Shown: positions 23,850 to 39,099, counted from the stretch's first letter. The stretch: 64,000 nucleotides of DNA from Protula sp. h YS-2021 (GCA_949752745.1 OX457029.1:16183956-16247955); one strand, 5' to 3'. The notes: generated from the sequence alone by a model not told the origin. A program made the numbers and translations.

Positions 23850-25470
23850 CCAAGACCGCTGAAGCTAGACCAAGCAAACTTGGCACATGTATGGAGGGTC
23901 ATCTGAAGTGGTGCACCTGATAAAAATTTTTGACCTTGACCTTGCTGGTCAAGGTCAAATCGCGAAAAAGGTCAAACGGTTTTCAGACAATTACTGCAAG
24001 GCCGTTGAAGCTAGAAAAGCCAAACTTGGCATATATATAACGGGCGAAATGATCTAAAGCAACCAATAAAAATTTTTGACCTTGACCATGACCTTGAAAT
24101 CGCGAAAAACGTTGTTTAAGAAAAACAATGAGTTATCTCGAAAACGTCCGAGACCACTGAAGCTAGACCAACCAAACTTGGCACATGTATGGAGGGTCAT
24201 CGAAAGTGGTGCACCTGATAAAAATTTTTGACCTTGACCTTACTGGTCAAGGTCAAATCGCGAAAAAGGTCAAACGGTTTTCAGACAATTACTGCAAGGC
24301 CGTTGAAGCTAGAAAAGCCAAACTTGGCATATATATAACGGGCGATATGATCTAAAGCAACCAATAAAAATTTTTGACCTTGACCATGACCTTGAAATCG
24401 CGAAAAACGTTGTTTAAGAAAAACAATGAGTTATCTCGAAAACGTCCGAGACCACTGAAGCTAGACCAACCAAACTTGGCACATGTATGGAGGGTCATCG
24501 AAAGTGGTGCACCTGATAAAAATTTTTGACCTTGACCTTACTGGTCAAGGTCAAATCGCGAAAAAGGTCAAACGGTTTTCAGACAATTACTGCAAGGCCG
24601 TTGAAGCTAGAAAAGCCAAACTTGGCATATATATAACGGGCGAAATGATCTAAAGCAACCAATAAAAATTTTTGACCTTGACCATGACCTTGAAATCGCG
24701 AAAAACGTTGTTTAAGAAAAACAATGAGTTATCTCGAAAATGTCCGAGACCACTGAAACTAGACCAACCAAACTTGGCACATGTATGGAGTGTCATCGAA
24801 AGTGGTGCATCTGATAACAATTTTTGACCTTGACCTTACTGGTCAAGGTCAAATCGCGAAAAAGGTCAATCCGTTTCCCAACATCCACAGCAAGGCCATT
24901 TAAGCTAGAAAGGCCAAATTTGGCACATATATAAAGGGCGATGTGATCTGAAGTAACCGATAAAAATTTTTGACCTTGACCTTGAAATCGCGAAAAACGT
25001 TATTTAAGAAAAACAATGATTTATCTCGAAAACGGTAAGAGATAGAGCAATTCTGGCCTCATTTTCGACCTCCACCCCTATACGACGATACGTAAGGTAT
25101 AACTTCCGGTGTCCTTGACCTCCATGTCACTTTCGAGTCCCAAACCGGAAGTTGGCCTTATCTCGAATACGGTAAGAGATAGAGCAATTTTGACCTCATT
25201 TTCTACCTCTACCCCCTATACGACGATACGTAAGGTATAACTTCCTGTGTCCTTGACCTCCATGTCACTTTCGAGCCCCAAACCGGAAGTTGGCCTTTAT
25301 GTCGTAAACTATATTTTTGGCCTTGACCTTACCGGTATAGTTAGTAGTATTTAGGAGGATATTCTACATTCAGACATGTGAAAATTGTTAACAAACTGCA
25401 ATATCATCTACCTTCCGTTTTAAGTTATCATTCCAAGTGGGGCTAATTCGCTGTGCGAATTTCGGTCTAG
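23850..25470 (+). mobile_element. Helitron-like non-autonomous element: 298-bp dimeric cores, 137-bp doublet, hairpin and CTAG end
   Basis: Core starts at about 23854, 24152, 24450 and 24748 are exactly 298 bp apart. Each holds two related half-units of about 148 bp that share GAAGCTAGA, CCAAACTTGGCA and AAAAATTTTTGACCTTGACC. Two copies of a 137-bp block follow (from 25039 and 25176). The end at 25445-25470 is AATTCGC-TGT-GCGAATT, then TCGGT, then CTAG followed by T. This is the hairpin plus CTRR signature of Helitron 3' ends. No Rep/helicase is present, so it would be non-autonomous. The left end is uncertain. Confidence 0.7.
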
Positions 25471-26889
25471 TTTGATATCACCTTCTAACGGATGAGACTA
25501 TTGTGCTTTCTGTGTCGGTCTGTAACAACAATGCCCAAAAATACTTATTGTTGACATTTATTAACTGCGACATTAGTTCACAATATTTACCCTAATAAGA
25601 CGGAAAGACCCACGAGAAAACGAAATTGGCTGCCTTTGTTCAGTAAGACCTACAAAGCCACTTCACCTCCCAAACGAGGCAAAAATCTCTGTTATGACAT
25701 AAACGAAAACAAATTTTTGTCAAACAATTGTTTGCTCTTCTAAAGACCACCGTTATTCTGGCTTGTTAGAATAAAAGCAGGTGTGACGTCACGGCATCAA
25801 CAAAACACGATACTGGTATTACAGGTTATTTTATCCGTCAATAACAACATAACGGAAGTTGTTTTACTTGAACAACCATTTTTATAGATTTTTAGAATAA
25901 TAACACGTAGTACGTGATCTAGGTAAAGATCACTCACTGCGAATTCAGTACCGACTTCCAAACAGACAACATGTTTGTCAGCCACAGAACTGCGTAAGAA
26001 ACTTTGTCAGTCATACAAAAACCAGGCAGAAGATGTGGAAATATTTCAAATATTCGCTGTAGTTTGGAAATTATCCCGATAACAACATATCAGTTTCACC
26101 AGGCATGGGTTTTTCTGATCCGACTGTTAATAAGGTTCGGATGTACAATGTGTGATATAAAGAGACGATTCCACAAAGGTCACGTGGAACATTTGCATCT
26201 CAGTTTGTGAAGGAGCATCATTTCAAGGCGTGACATTTAGCACATTGGTCTCCGGGATGTAAAAATCAATCGCTTCTATAAAAACGGAAAGTGTAATCTA
26301 TCTTAAGCGATGTTATCAGTCTGAGAAAAAGAAAGCACATGTATGCGGGTTTCTGACTGCCTTAGTGGGCCCTTACGTCGCTTCTCGGTCACCTTGGTCA
26401 CGGCTAAAGACGACAAATGGTGTTCCTCGCCGGATAAAACATGTCATTTAGGAGTAATACGCGGTCAGGCTTTGATCGATGGGCACTTGAACAGACTGTC
26501 TGCGATGATAACCATCGAGGCTCACCTTAATATTGCTATACGAAAGCGGTTTACTTCAAATGTGCGGTCGGAACTAGCCCTGCAGGCGGGGGTGAGGGAG
26601 GGAACGACGCCGGGGATGGAGGTGATGTCAATTCTTTCTACTAACTTCATCGACTGGTGATTGAAAACCTTACCACGAAAAACTTACGAGACGACACAAC
26701 CCTACTAGGCGCAATGGCGGAACTGTTTGCTGAAATAATGGCTCGATTGCACCGCACCCACCTACATCATAACTGCAGAACTCGAATTCGCTATAATTTT
26801 GTAAGCCGACACTTCGCATAATTACTTGCAAAAACGACGTCATATTAAGTCACATATACAATTTTGTTCCCCAAGAAAACCAGATCTTC
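25471..26889. other. Low-copy sequence, short frames only
   Basis: A plus frame at 26343-26660 (105 codons) and a minus frame at 25797-25985 have no recognised domain. Nothing else was found. Confidence 0.45.
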
Positions 26890-27700
26890 ATCTGGAATTG
26901 GGCAGCGCCTGGGGAGTATCTCGAAATTGCCTACGGATTGCCTCGGCAGTTTCTGGGGAATGCCCAGGGATTGCCTGGGAAGTGCCTCGGGATTGCCTGG
27001 GGATTACCTGGGGAGTGCCTGGATAGTATCTGTGGATTGCTGTGGAGTGCCTCGGCAGTGTCTGGGGAATGCCCAGGGATTGCCCGGGAAGTGCCTGGGG
27101 ATTACCTGGGGAGTATCTCGAAATTGCCTGCGGATTGCCTCGGCAGTGTCTGGGGAATGCCCAGGGATTGCCTGGGAAGTGCCTGGGGATTGCCTGGGGA
27201 GTGCCTGGATAGTATCTGGGGATTGCTGCGGAGTGCCTGCGGAGTGCCTCGGCAGTGTCTGGGGAATGCCCAGGGATTGCCCGGGAAGTGCCTGGGGATT
27301 GCCTAGGGAGTATCTCGAAATTGCCTGCGGATTGCCTCTGTAGTGTCTGGGGAATGCCCAGGGATTGCCTGGGAAGTGCCTCGGGATTGCCTGGGGATTG
27401 CCTGGGGAGTATCTGGGGATTGCTGCGGAGTGCCTCGGCAGTGTCTGGGGAATGCCCAGGGATTGCCCGGGAAGTGCCTCGGGATTGGCTGGGGAGTGCC
27501 TGGGGAGTATCTGGGGATTGCTGCGGAGTGCCTGCGGATTGCCTCGGCAGTGTCTGGGGAATGCCCAGGGATTGCCTGGGGATTACCTGTGGAGTGTCTG
27601 GGAAGTGCCTGGGGATTATCTGGTGAGTGCCCAGGGATTGCCTGAGGATTGCATGTGGAGTGTCTGGGGTGCCCGAGGATTTCCGGAGGTCCTGTTTAGC
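26890..27700. repeat. 11-bp-based minisatellite with 88-110 bp higher-order units
   Basis: Units are ATTGCCTGGGG, AGTGCCTGGGG and AGTATCTGGGG. The marker TGTCTGGGGAATGCCCAGGG occurs at about 26950, 27059, 27147, 27256, 27344, 27441 and 27551, giving steps of 109, 88, 109, 88, 97 and 110 bp, close to multiples of 11. Plus frames rich in Gly, Cys and Trp are by-products. Confidence 0.95.
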
Positions 27701-28496
27701 GACGGATACCCTACAATTTCCTAATAAAAGAAAATCGCTTTTTCGGCAATATTAAATCATTTCCACAGTTTTGTATAGAAATTGTTGATACATTATATAC
27801 TTGTCTCAGTCTTACTCACACGTGTAGTAATGGTCTGCGTATTTCGAGCTCATAAATATTTGGGTCGAAGATGAAAATGAACGCCATCTTTGATTTTCGG
27901 TGAAAGTTTCTTGAGCAAACTTAACTTGCCTATGGTCAGTGTTCGTGGGAGGAATCAGTCGGAGGCTGTCAAACACCCTCCCAGCTGTCAAACACCACTC
28001 CCAGCTGTCAAACACCACTCCCAGCCACATTGGTTTCAATTCCACCTTGCTGTGCATCCTGCCTGTACACCCAAACTGTACACCCAAAATGGCTTCTTAA
28101 ATGCTCAACAGACTCCTATTTATTATAATATCTGTGGTTATAAGTTCTTTTGTCAACCTAACATTTCCTTCGAAATGTTGAAGTAATAACAACTGACGAT
28201 TCGAGATGGCGCTCATTTCTTTGGACTGAGGGCCACTGCCCCTTTGTCACAATACACGACACAAATATCTCTGGGACTCAATCATATTTGAGCCAAAACT
28301 GAACATGAAAGCACTGCCGCATTCTTGTTCTTGCACTCTTAACCATCACTAAATTTGGCTTGATTACATTGCCTTCTCATTAGCGTTAAGTGGAGTTATT
28401 GTCATCTTCCAATTCCTGTAATCAAGAAGCTATATATGCCCTCAGTTCGCCTACAAAGGGAAGTTAAGCGACTGAGAAACGTCACTGAAGCAAAAC
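27701..28496. other. Low-copy sequence with a small 23-bp triplicate
   Basis: GCTGTCAAACACCACTCCCA occurs three times at about 27965-28026. No gene was recognised. Confidence 0.5.
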
Positions 28497-30100
28497 AACA
28501 ATCCCACGTGACGACACAACCCCACGTGACGACACAACCCCATGTGACGACACAACCCCACGTGACGACACAACCCCACGTGACGACACAACCTCACGTG
28601 ACGATACAACCCAACGTGACGATACAACCCCACGTGACGACACAACCTCACGTGACGACACAACCCCACGTGACGACACAAAATCACGTGACGACACACC
28701 TCACGTGACGACACAACCCACGTGACGATACAACCCAACGTGACAATACAACCCCACGTGTCGACACAACCCCACGTGACGACACAACCCCACGTGACGA
28801 CACAACCTCACGTGACGATACAACCCCACGTGACGATACAACCCCACGTGACGACACAACCTCACGTGACGACACAACCCCACGTGACGACACAACCCCA
28901 TGTGACGATACAACCCCACGTGACGACACAACACCACGTGACGACACAACCCCATGTGACGACACAACACCACGTGACGACACAACCCCATGTGACGACA
29001 CAACATCACGTGACGACACAACCCCACGTGACGATACAACCCCACGTGACGACACAACCCCACGTGACGACACAACCTCACGTGACGACACAACCCCACG
29101 AGGCGATACAACCTCACGTGATGACACAACCCCACGAGGTGATACAACCCCACGAGGCGACACAACCCCATGAGGCGATACGACTCCACGAGGCGATACA
29201 ACCCCACGAGGCGATACGACCCCACGAGGCGACACAACCCCATGAGGCGATACGACTCCACGAGGTGATACAACCCCACGAGGCGATACGACCCCACGAG
29301 GCGACACAAGCCCATGAGGCGATACGACTCCACGAGGTGATACAACCCTACGAGGCGATACTACCCCACGAGGCGACACAACCCCACGAGGCGACACAAC
29401 CTCACGTGATGACACAACCCCACGAGGTGATACAACCCTACGAGGCGATACGACCCCACGAGGCGACACAACCTCACGAGGCGATACAACCTCACGAGGC
29501 GATATAACCCGACGAGGCAATACAACCCCACGAGGTGATACAAGACCACGAGGCGATACAACCTCACGAGGTGATTCAACCCCACGAGGCGACACAACCT
29601 CACGAGGCGACACAACCCCACGAGGCGACACAACCTCACGAGGCGATACAACTCCATGAGGTGCCACAACCTCCCGAGGTGATACAACCCCACGAGGCGA
29701 TACGACCCCACGAGGCGATACAACCCCGTGAGGTGATACAACCCCACGAGGCGATACGACCCCACGAGGCGATACAACCCCACGAGGTGATACAACGCCA
29801 CGAGGCGACACAACCCCACGAGGCGACACAACCTCACGAGGCGATACAACCCCACGAGGTGACACAACCTCCCGAGGTGATACAACCCCACGAGACAATT
29901 CAACCCCACGAGGCGATACGACCCCACGAGGCGATACAACCCCACGAGGCGACACAACCTCACGAGGCGATACAACCCCACGAGGTGATACAACCTCACG
30001 AGGTGATTCAACCCCACGAGGCGATACAACCCCACATGACACTACAACCCCCAGAGGTGATACAACGCCACGAGGCGACAGAACCCGACGAGGCGATACA
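28497..30100. repeat. 17-bp tandem repeat, about 94 copies, in two sequence classes
   Basis: Up to about 29095 most units are CCCACGTGACGACACAA. Beyond that most are CCCACGAGGCGATACAA. A few CACGTGATGACAC units are embedded in the second part. All three frames lack stops on the minus strand (longest 486 codons, rich in VVSPRG) and several plus frames are open. These are by-products of a 17-bp unit without stop words. Most first-part units contain the palindrome CACGTG. Confidence 0.97.
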
Positions 30101-32041
<1,941 letters not shown>

Positions 32042-33534
32042 GTGAAGATCATAAGCGAAAACATATTGGTGCATTCGCTACAAATCGTTACAAAAGCTTA
32101 ACAATGCTAAGACTTCGAATACTGAAACCTCAAACGTGTTTCAAATTAAACTAGTTAATCCGCAATCGGTCTTTTCGGTTTTTCTATGTACGACAAATGC
32201 CAGGGGAAGGTGGGGGGGGGGGGGGGGTAGGTGGGTTCCATCAATTACCTCTGTGATACTGCAAGGCTGTTGTATCTGCCAGGTCTCGTTCATACCACGC
32301 CATGACAGGACACACTACACGCAAGAAGATGTAAGAAACAGCGTAATATCCGAACATCCTCCTCGCCAAGCTCCACTTCATCACGTCCTTATTTACCTTT
32401 AACTGGGTGCACTTCCGTTCGATTGCTTAGATCCCCATTTGCAGAAGCCACAAATAAGTCGCAAAGAAGGTATTTTCTTTTGTTTTATCTAGTTTTACGT
32501 TCACTTTATCACCTGCAGTGACGTCACTCGCGATTATATCCTTGCTATGTTTACCACATATCAACACCGTTACTAATACCGTTATCCATACCGTTTCTAA
32601 TGGAGATGCCGTTAGTACAAATGAACAGGAACGACGACACTTGGCTCGAAGCGCTCACTTAAGCTCTCCTTAAAATTAAAGGTCCTCCACAATATATCCC
32701 AGCATACACTCATTCAACGTCAGACAGATGGCAATTTAGTAATGTTTAACAGAAATTGCGGCATTTATTATAATCCTTCCAACAGATGTCCAGCTCGCCA
32801 ATAACCTGCTGACTACAGTGGATGGAGAATGCATCCAGGTATTTGCGACACCAGGTGCTCACCGTGTTTTCACCCATGTCCTCACCTCCTAGTCGCTTGT
32901 TTTGGCGTAAACAAATACTTTCCGTTCTGGCTGCTTAGTACCTGAGGTAATTCACTGGATATCAAGCGGCACCTGATGGTAGTGCCTGAGGTCCCGGATA
33001 TCAAGCGGTACCTATAGCCCCAAGCTTGATAGACTGTTATATTTTTTCGCTCATTTTTCTTCGTTCCCAGCAGTTGTCAGGTATTTAGCACACCGAGTTA
33101 AGCAATTTAAGCTGCCTGTCTCCATTAATGCAGCAAAAATATTGCATGAAGACACTAAGCACATTAAAGCACCGGCTCCTACACTCGCCCATTCAAAGAG
33201 TAAACTTGTATACGCACCCCGACGGATAATGACATTCGCCTCCCCAGTCAAGGGTAACAGCAGGGCCAATCAGCATCAAAGGCTTGTTTTACCTTTCCAC
33301 TTATTACTCACGTCTTTTTAAATAATGCAACGATTATTTTTATCCATATTTTGACCAATTATAGACTGAAGCACAATCGGAACCGGTTAATTGCAGGGCC
33401 AATTTTCTAGACCTGTAAATCAAGACCAGCAGAGGGGCCAGCGAGGGGCGTGGATGTTATTATAGCGGCCCCCCTTATAAAAGGAACAAATCAGAACCTG
33501 ACGGCACAAAAACGGTGCTTGCTCGGGTGGTCTT
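32042..33534. other. Low-copy sequence
   Basis: A G-run of about 18 lies near 32212-32228. GGATATCAAGCGG occurs twice near 32956 and 32997. No coding motif was recognised, including in the 72-codon minus frame at 33051-33269. Confidence 0.45.
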
Positions 33535-35575
33535 GTTTTAGAGGTGATCCAATCGCGAGGTTCTACCGTATCTAGATGTGATCTCATCGCGAGGTTCTAC
33601 CGTATCTAGAGGTGATCTCATCACGAGGTTCTACCGTATCTTGAGGTGATCTCATCGCGAGGTTCTACCATATCTAGAGGTGATCTCATCGCGAGGTTCT
33701 ACCATATCTAGAGGTGATCTCATCGCGAGGTTCTACCGTATCTAGAGGTGATCTCATCGCGAGGTTCTACCGTATCTAAAGGTGATCTCATCGCGAGGTT
33801 CTACCGTATCTAGAGGTGATCTCATCGCGAGGTTCTACCGTATCTAGAGGTGATCTCATCGCGAGGTTCTACCGTATCTAGAGGTGATCTCATCGCGAGG
33901 TTCTACCTTATTTAGAGGTGATCTCATCGCGAGGTTCTACCGTATCTAGAGGTGATCTCATCGCGAGGTTCTACCGTATCTAGAGGTGATCTCATCGCGA
34001 GGTTCTACCGTATCTAGAGGTGATCTCATCGCGAGATTCTACCGTATCTAGAGGTGATCTCATCACGAGGTTCTACCGTATCTAGAGGTGATCTCATCGC
34101 GAGGTTCTACCGTATCTAGAGGTGATCTCATTACGAGGTTTTACCGTATCTAGACGTGATCTCATCGCGAGGTTCTACCATATCTAGAGGTGATCTCATT
34201 GCGAGAATCTCCCGTATCTAGAGGTGATCTCATCGCGAGGTTCTACCATATCTAGAGGTTGTCTCATTGCGAGGTTCTACCGTATCTAGAGGTGATCTCA
34301 TCACGAGGTTCTACCGTATCTAGACGTGATCTCATCGCGAGGTTCTACCATATCTAGAGGTGATCTCATTGCGAGAATCTCCCGTATCTAGAGGTGATCT
34401 CATCGCGAGGTTCTACCATATCTAGAGGTTGTCTCATTGCGAGGTTCTACCGTATCTAGAGGTGATCTCATCACGAGGTTCTACCGTATCTAGACGTGAT
34501 CTCATCGCGAGGTTCTACCGTATCTAGAGGTGATCTCATTGCGAGAATCTCCCGTATCTAGAGGTGATCTCATCGCGAGGTTCTACCATATCTAGAGGTT
34601 GTCCCATTGCGAGGTTCTACCGTATCTAGAGGTGATCTCATCACGAGGTTCTACCGTTACTAGACGTGATCTCATCACGAGGTTCTACCGTATCTAGAGG
34701 TGATCTCATCGCGAGGTTCTACCGTATCTAGAGGTGATCTCATCACGAGGTTCTACCGTATCTAGAGGTGATCTCATCGCGAGGCTCTACCGTATTTAGA
34801 GGTGATCTCATCACGATGTTCTACCGTATCTAGAGGTGATCTCATCGCGAGGTTCTACCGTATCTAGAGGTGATCTCATTGCGAGAATCTCCCGTTTCTA
34901 GAGGTGATCTCATCACGAGGTTCTACCGTATCTAGAGTATTCTCATCGCGATGTTCTACCGTATCTAGAGGTGATCTCATCACGAGGTTCTACCTGTCTA
35001 GAGGTGATCTCATCGCGAGGTTCTACCGTATCTAGATGTGATCTCATCACGAGGTTCTACCGTATCTAGAGGTGATCTCATCGCGAGGTTCTACCGTATC
35101 TAGACGTGATCTCATCGCGAGGTTCTACCGTATCTAGAGGTGATCTCATCGCGAGGTTCTACCGTATCTAGAGGTGATCTCATCGCGAGGTTCTACCGTA
35201 TCTAGATGTGATCTCATCGCGAGGTTCTACCGTATCTAGAGGTGATCTCATTGCGAGGTTCTACCGTATCTAGAGGTGATCTCATCGCGAGGTTCTACCG
35301 TATCAAGAGGTGATCTCATCGCGAGGTTCTACCGTATCTAGAGGTGATCTCATCGCGAGGTTCTACCGTATCTAGAGGTGATCTCATCGCGAGGTTCTAC
35401 CGTATCTAGAGGTGATCTCATCGCGAGGTTCTACCGTATCTAGAGGTGATCTCATCGCGAGGTTCTACCGTATCTAGAGGTGATCTCATCGCGAGGTTCT
35501 ACCGTATCTAGAGGTGATCTCATCACGAGGTTCTACCGTATCTAGAGTATTCTCATCGCGAGGTTCTACGATATC
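33535..35575. repeat. 34-bp tandem repeat, about 60 copies, with 170-bp higher-order repeat
   Basis: The unit is AGGTGATCTCATCGCGAGGT plus TCTACCGTATCTAG. The marker variant GCGAGAATCTCCCG occurs at 34201, 34371 and 34541, exactly 170 bp apart (five units), and again at 34881. Each of the first three is accompanied by a AGAGGTTGTCTCATT variant in the same relative place. Flanking thirds are nearly homogeneous. The array is contiguous with no spacers. Confidence 0.98.
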
Positions 35576-35815
35576 CGGCGAAACAATCTGAGCGATTACC
35601 CGATATGCCTCTGCTTGTCTGCTCTGCGACACGTCAGTGAGTGAAATCTTGCACTGCGTATAGCGGTCAGCGAAATCGTCGAGTTCACAGTAAAACAAGA
35701 GCACGTTCTTCAGTGAGGATATTTCCGCTATAGACCGGTAATTTCTGTCATCACATTTGGCACAAGAATTGTCATTGCCTAATTTGACTCTCCTGATTTT
35801 TACCGGTTATTCTGT

Positions 35816-36225
35816 ATCAGCCATTGACGGCTATACTCTTATTTTACGGTGACTGTTGATTTTAGCGGAAAGCGACGCGGGTGAAGCCCATTGACGGCTA
35901 TACTCTTATTTTACGGTGACTGTTGATTTTAGCGGAAAGCGACGCGGGTGAAGCCCATTGATGGCTATACTCTTATTTTACGGTGACTGTTGACTCTGGC
36001 GGAAAGCGACGCGGGTGAAGCCCATTGATGGCTATACTCTTATTTTACCGTGACTGTTGACTCTGGCGGAAAGCGATGCGGGTGAAGCCCATTGATGGCT
36101 ATACTCTTATTTTACCGTGACTGTTGATTTTAGCGGAAAGCGACGCGGGTAAAGCCCATTGATGGCTATACTCTTATTTTACCGTGACTGTTGATTTTAG
36201 CGGAAAGCGACGCGGGTGAAGCCCA
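35816..36225. repeat. 67-bp tandem repeat, 6 copies
   Basis: The unit has GGCTATACTCTTATTTTACG, then GTGACTGTTGATTTTAGCGG, then AAAGCGACGCGGGTGAAGCC. Variants (GACTCTGG versus GATTTTAG, ACGG versus ACCG) track by neighbouring copies. Confidence 0.96.
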
Positions 36226-36284
36226 CTGGCACTCCTCACTACGCGGATGAGATCAGGTTGTCACCGCAGCAATGCCTCAAACAT

Positions 36285-36655
36285 CACTGCAGTCTCAAAC
36301 CGGGGGGGGGGGGGATTCCACTCCACCCCTCACCCCACCCCACCGCGCCCCTCACCCCGCCAACTCCACCCACTGCTCCACCCCACTATTCCCCTCACCT
36401 CATCATTCCACCCCACCCTCCCCCACCCCGCCCCGCCACCCCTCACCCCGCCACTGCAGTCTCAAACCGGGGGGGGGGGGGTGCCACTCCACTCCACCCC
36501 TCACCCCACCCCACCCCTCACCCCACCCCTCACCCCACCGCCCCACCCCAATACTCCACCCCACCACCCCCCTCACCCCATCATTCCGCCCCACCCTCCC
36601 CCACAGCGCTCCTCCTCCTCACCCCGCCACTCAACCACCCCCGCCCAACCACCGA
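36285..36655. repeat. C-rich low-complexity block, 167-bp duplication with G-runs
   Basis: CACTGCAGTCTCAAACC followed by a run of 10-13 G occurs at 36285 and again at 36452. Each is followed by 120-170 bp of CCCCAC/CCCCTCA sequence. The strand therefore switches from a G-run to C-rich DNA, which could fold on itself. Proline-rich frames are by-products. Confidence 0.9.
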
Positions 36656-37984
36656 CTTCCCTTGACACCGGGAGCGGGCTCAAGAATTCTCCTTTGAGAA
36701 GAAACGAATGAGGTTCAATCTTGGTGCCATCAGTATTAACATATTTTGAGACAATTTTAGCCTAAATAACACGACCGACAAGACAGTCTGATACAACTTG
36801 GCTTGACACTGCCTCCAGTCTCTTCTCACACAAGTGATTATTCCATGAAATGTCTTTACTTTATTATATTACTTCCAAAGATACTCTTTACAACACAGTT
36901 TTTTATTCTAATAACTCATAACTATACAAAGTATGTCTTTTAATTTGCGAGCACAATGCGGTCGGTGTGCCGCCACTTCTCCCAATAAAAGCACAAAATT
37001 CTCCAGCATTTCCCAGGCACCATTTAGCAGGGCTTTTTCTGGTCACAGCGCATTGCAGTAAATACGTACAGCCAACCTTAGGAAGGGTTTTCTCTTCATA
37101 TTTAATATTCTCATAAGGTCTAGGCGGCCCTTGTTTCATCTATCATGCTGATTTGTTCATTACAGTTATCTGCATGTATACAGCTCCTTAACACATTCCC
37201 ATCGATAGCCTGTATGGAAGAGTAAGTCAGAGACCTCCATGGAAACATGAGTCCTGGAACTGCAGGGAAACGCAAGTGATGGAACTCTACGGAAGACCAG
37301 TGTTACACAACATGTACAAGGGCATTTGTAATATATACTATTACACCGAGTTCGATTTTGAATTAGAAGTCTTGACAGCGCTGATGTTCAAGAGATGGCT
37401 GCCTGTTGTACCACGTTTCCAAGCAATTTACGATTATCGTAATGCTTCGTTTCAACATTGAATGGATGGTTTTTTTTCTCAAAACCTTCTCAATTATAGA
37501 TCAGAGTTAATGGGGACTTTCCAATTAAGTGTGTTAAGGTGCTTCATGTCATAAGTGGTGTAGTTGTCTTTTTCTCCTTCCACATCCATTTGCAATTCTT
37601 TACTAAAAACTTGAATATTCACATGAATCTGTCGAAACACGCATCAGTAAAAATCGAGGTTATCATTAAAAAACAAAATAAATCAGGCCGCTTATTTCTC
37701 TTTACATTTAGCAGGGTGACAATTAGAACAGCGGAGAGTGGGGGGGATTATGAACAAACATAATTGCAGAACGTTTAATCGCATAAACCAAGATATGTCG
37801 AAGCATAAAGGAAGAACTCTATATTTGGCTGGCATACTAGCAAAGTCTATTTAATTAAATGCGAGAAGAAGTCCACTTCTAACTCCGGTTAATCCAGAAT
37901 CTGATCTTACAATGCCCTGGGCGTATTAGTGAGCAGGGATCAAAGTCCATGCAGATCGTGCGAATACTAAACCAAACTAGGAGG
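36656..37984. other. Low-copy sequence
   Basis: The short frames at 36903-37139 (minus) and 37276-37461 (plus) have no recognised domain. No RNA gene or transposon end was recognised. Confidence 0.45.
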
Positions 37985-38262
37985 AATATACCAGATTTAG
38001 CCAAACGACGGTTAGCCGAGCGACAGTTAGCCGAAAATTTAGCCGATAAAAAGTTAACCGAGCGACATTTAGCCAATCGACAGTTAACCGAGCGACGGTT
38101 AGCCGAGAAAGAGGAGCCAAGCGACATTTAACCCGACGACATTTAGCTGAACTTCGCACCCATGAGTTTTCGTCGAATTCATAATTATGGGTGGACATCT
38201 TGTTAACTGATTTGTCTAACTACGGGTGGGATATCTAATTTTCGCTCGGCTAAATACCAGGA
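37985..38262. mobile_element. Fold-back-like element with 15-bp modules (TTAGCCGAGCGACAG)
   Basis: The left arm (about 37998-38150) has about 10 modules such as TTAGCCGAGCGACAG and TTAACCGAGCGACAT. The right end (about 38240-38262) carries the module inverted, TTTTCGCTCGGCTAAATACC, followed by AGGACACCAACC. The same modules form the array at 18032-18212. The right end word GGACACCAAC is shared with the element at 40735-42527. No coding content is visible. Confidence 0.6.
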
Positions 38263-38361
38263 CACCAACCCAAAGATGCAACACTTAACCCTCGCAGCAC
38301 TGCAAATCTAAGGACGGAAAAATATTAATTAGAAAAATGAGGAATCAACCTCGCAATCTGT

Positions 38362-39035
38362 GATTAGCATATGCACCGGTTTGTGATAAGCATATTCACC
38401 GGTCTGTGATACGCATATTCACCGGTCTGTGATAAGCATATTCACCAGTCTGCGAAAAGCATATTCACCTGTCTGTGATAAGCATATTCTCCGGCCTGTG
38501 ATAAGCATATTCACCAGTCTGTGAAAAGCATATTCACCGGTCTGTGATACGCATATTCACCTTTCTGTGATAAGCATATTCTCCGGCCTGTGATTAGGAT
38601 ATTCACCAGTCTGTGAAAAGCATATTCACCGGTCTGTGATAAGCATATTAACTGGTCTCTGATTAGCATATTCATCGATCTGTGATAAGCATATTCACCC
38701 GCCTGTGATAATCACATTAACTGGTCTGTGATACGCATATTCACTGGTCTGAGATAAGCATATTCACCAGTCTGCAAAAAGCATATTCACCTGTCTGTGA
38801 TAAGCATATTCACTGGTCTCTGATCAGCACATTCACCGGTCTGAGATAAGCATATTCACCAGTCTGTGGAAAGTATATTCACCGGTCTGTGATAACCATA
38901 TTCACCGGTCTGTAATAAGCATATTCACCGGTCTGAGATAAACATATTCACCAGTCTGTGATAAGCATATTCACCGGTCTGAGATAAGCATATTCACCAG
39001 TCTGTGATAAGCATATTCACTGCTCTGTGATAAGA
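38362..39035. repeat. 23-bp tandem repeat, about 29 copies
   Basis: The unit is GTCTGTGATAAGCATATTCA plus CCG. Copies vary at several sites (AAAAGC, ACGC, CCAGTCTG), so the array looks older than its neighbours. Confidence 0.96.
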
Positions 39036-39099
39036 AAGTTTCCCGCGTATCACCTAGTCCCAAATATCTAGCCTAACAAAAACAACCACAACTAAAAAT

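Noticed and set aside
33535..35575. CRISPR-like array
   Set aside because: The 34-bp units are contiguous with no unique spacers and the genome is evidently eukaryotic. The same applies to the 22-bp array at 22344-22722 and the 23-bp array at 38362-39035.
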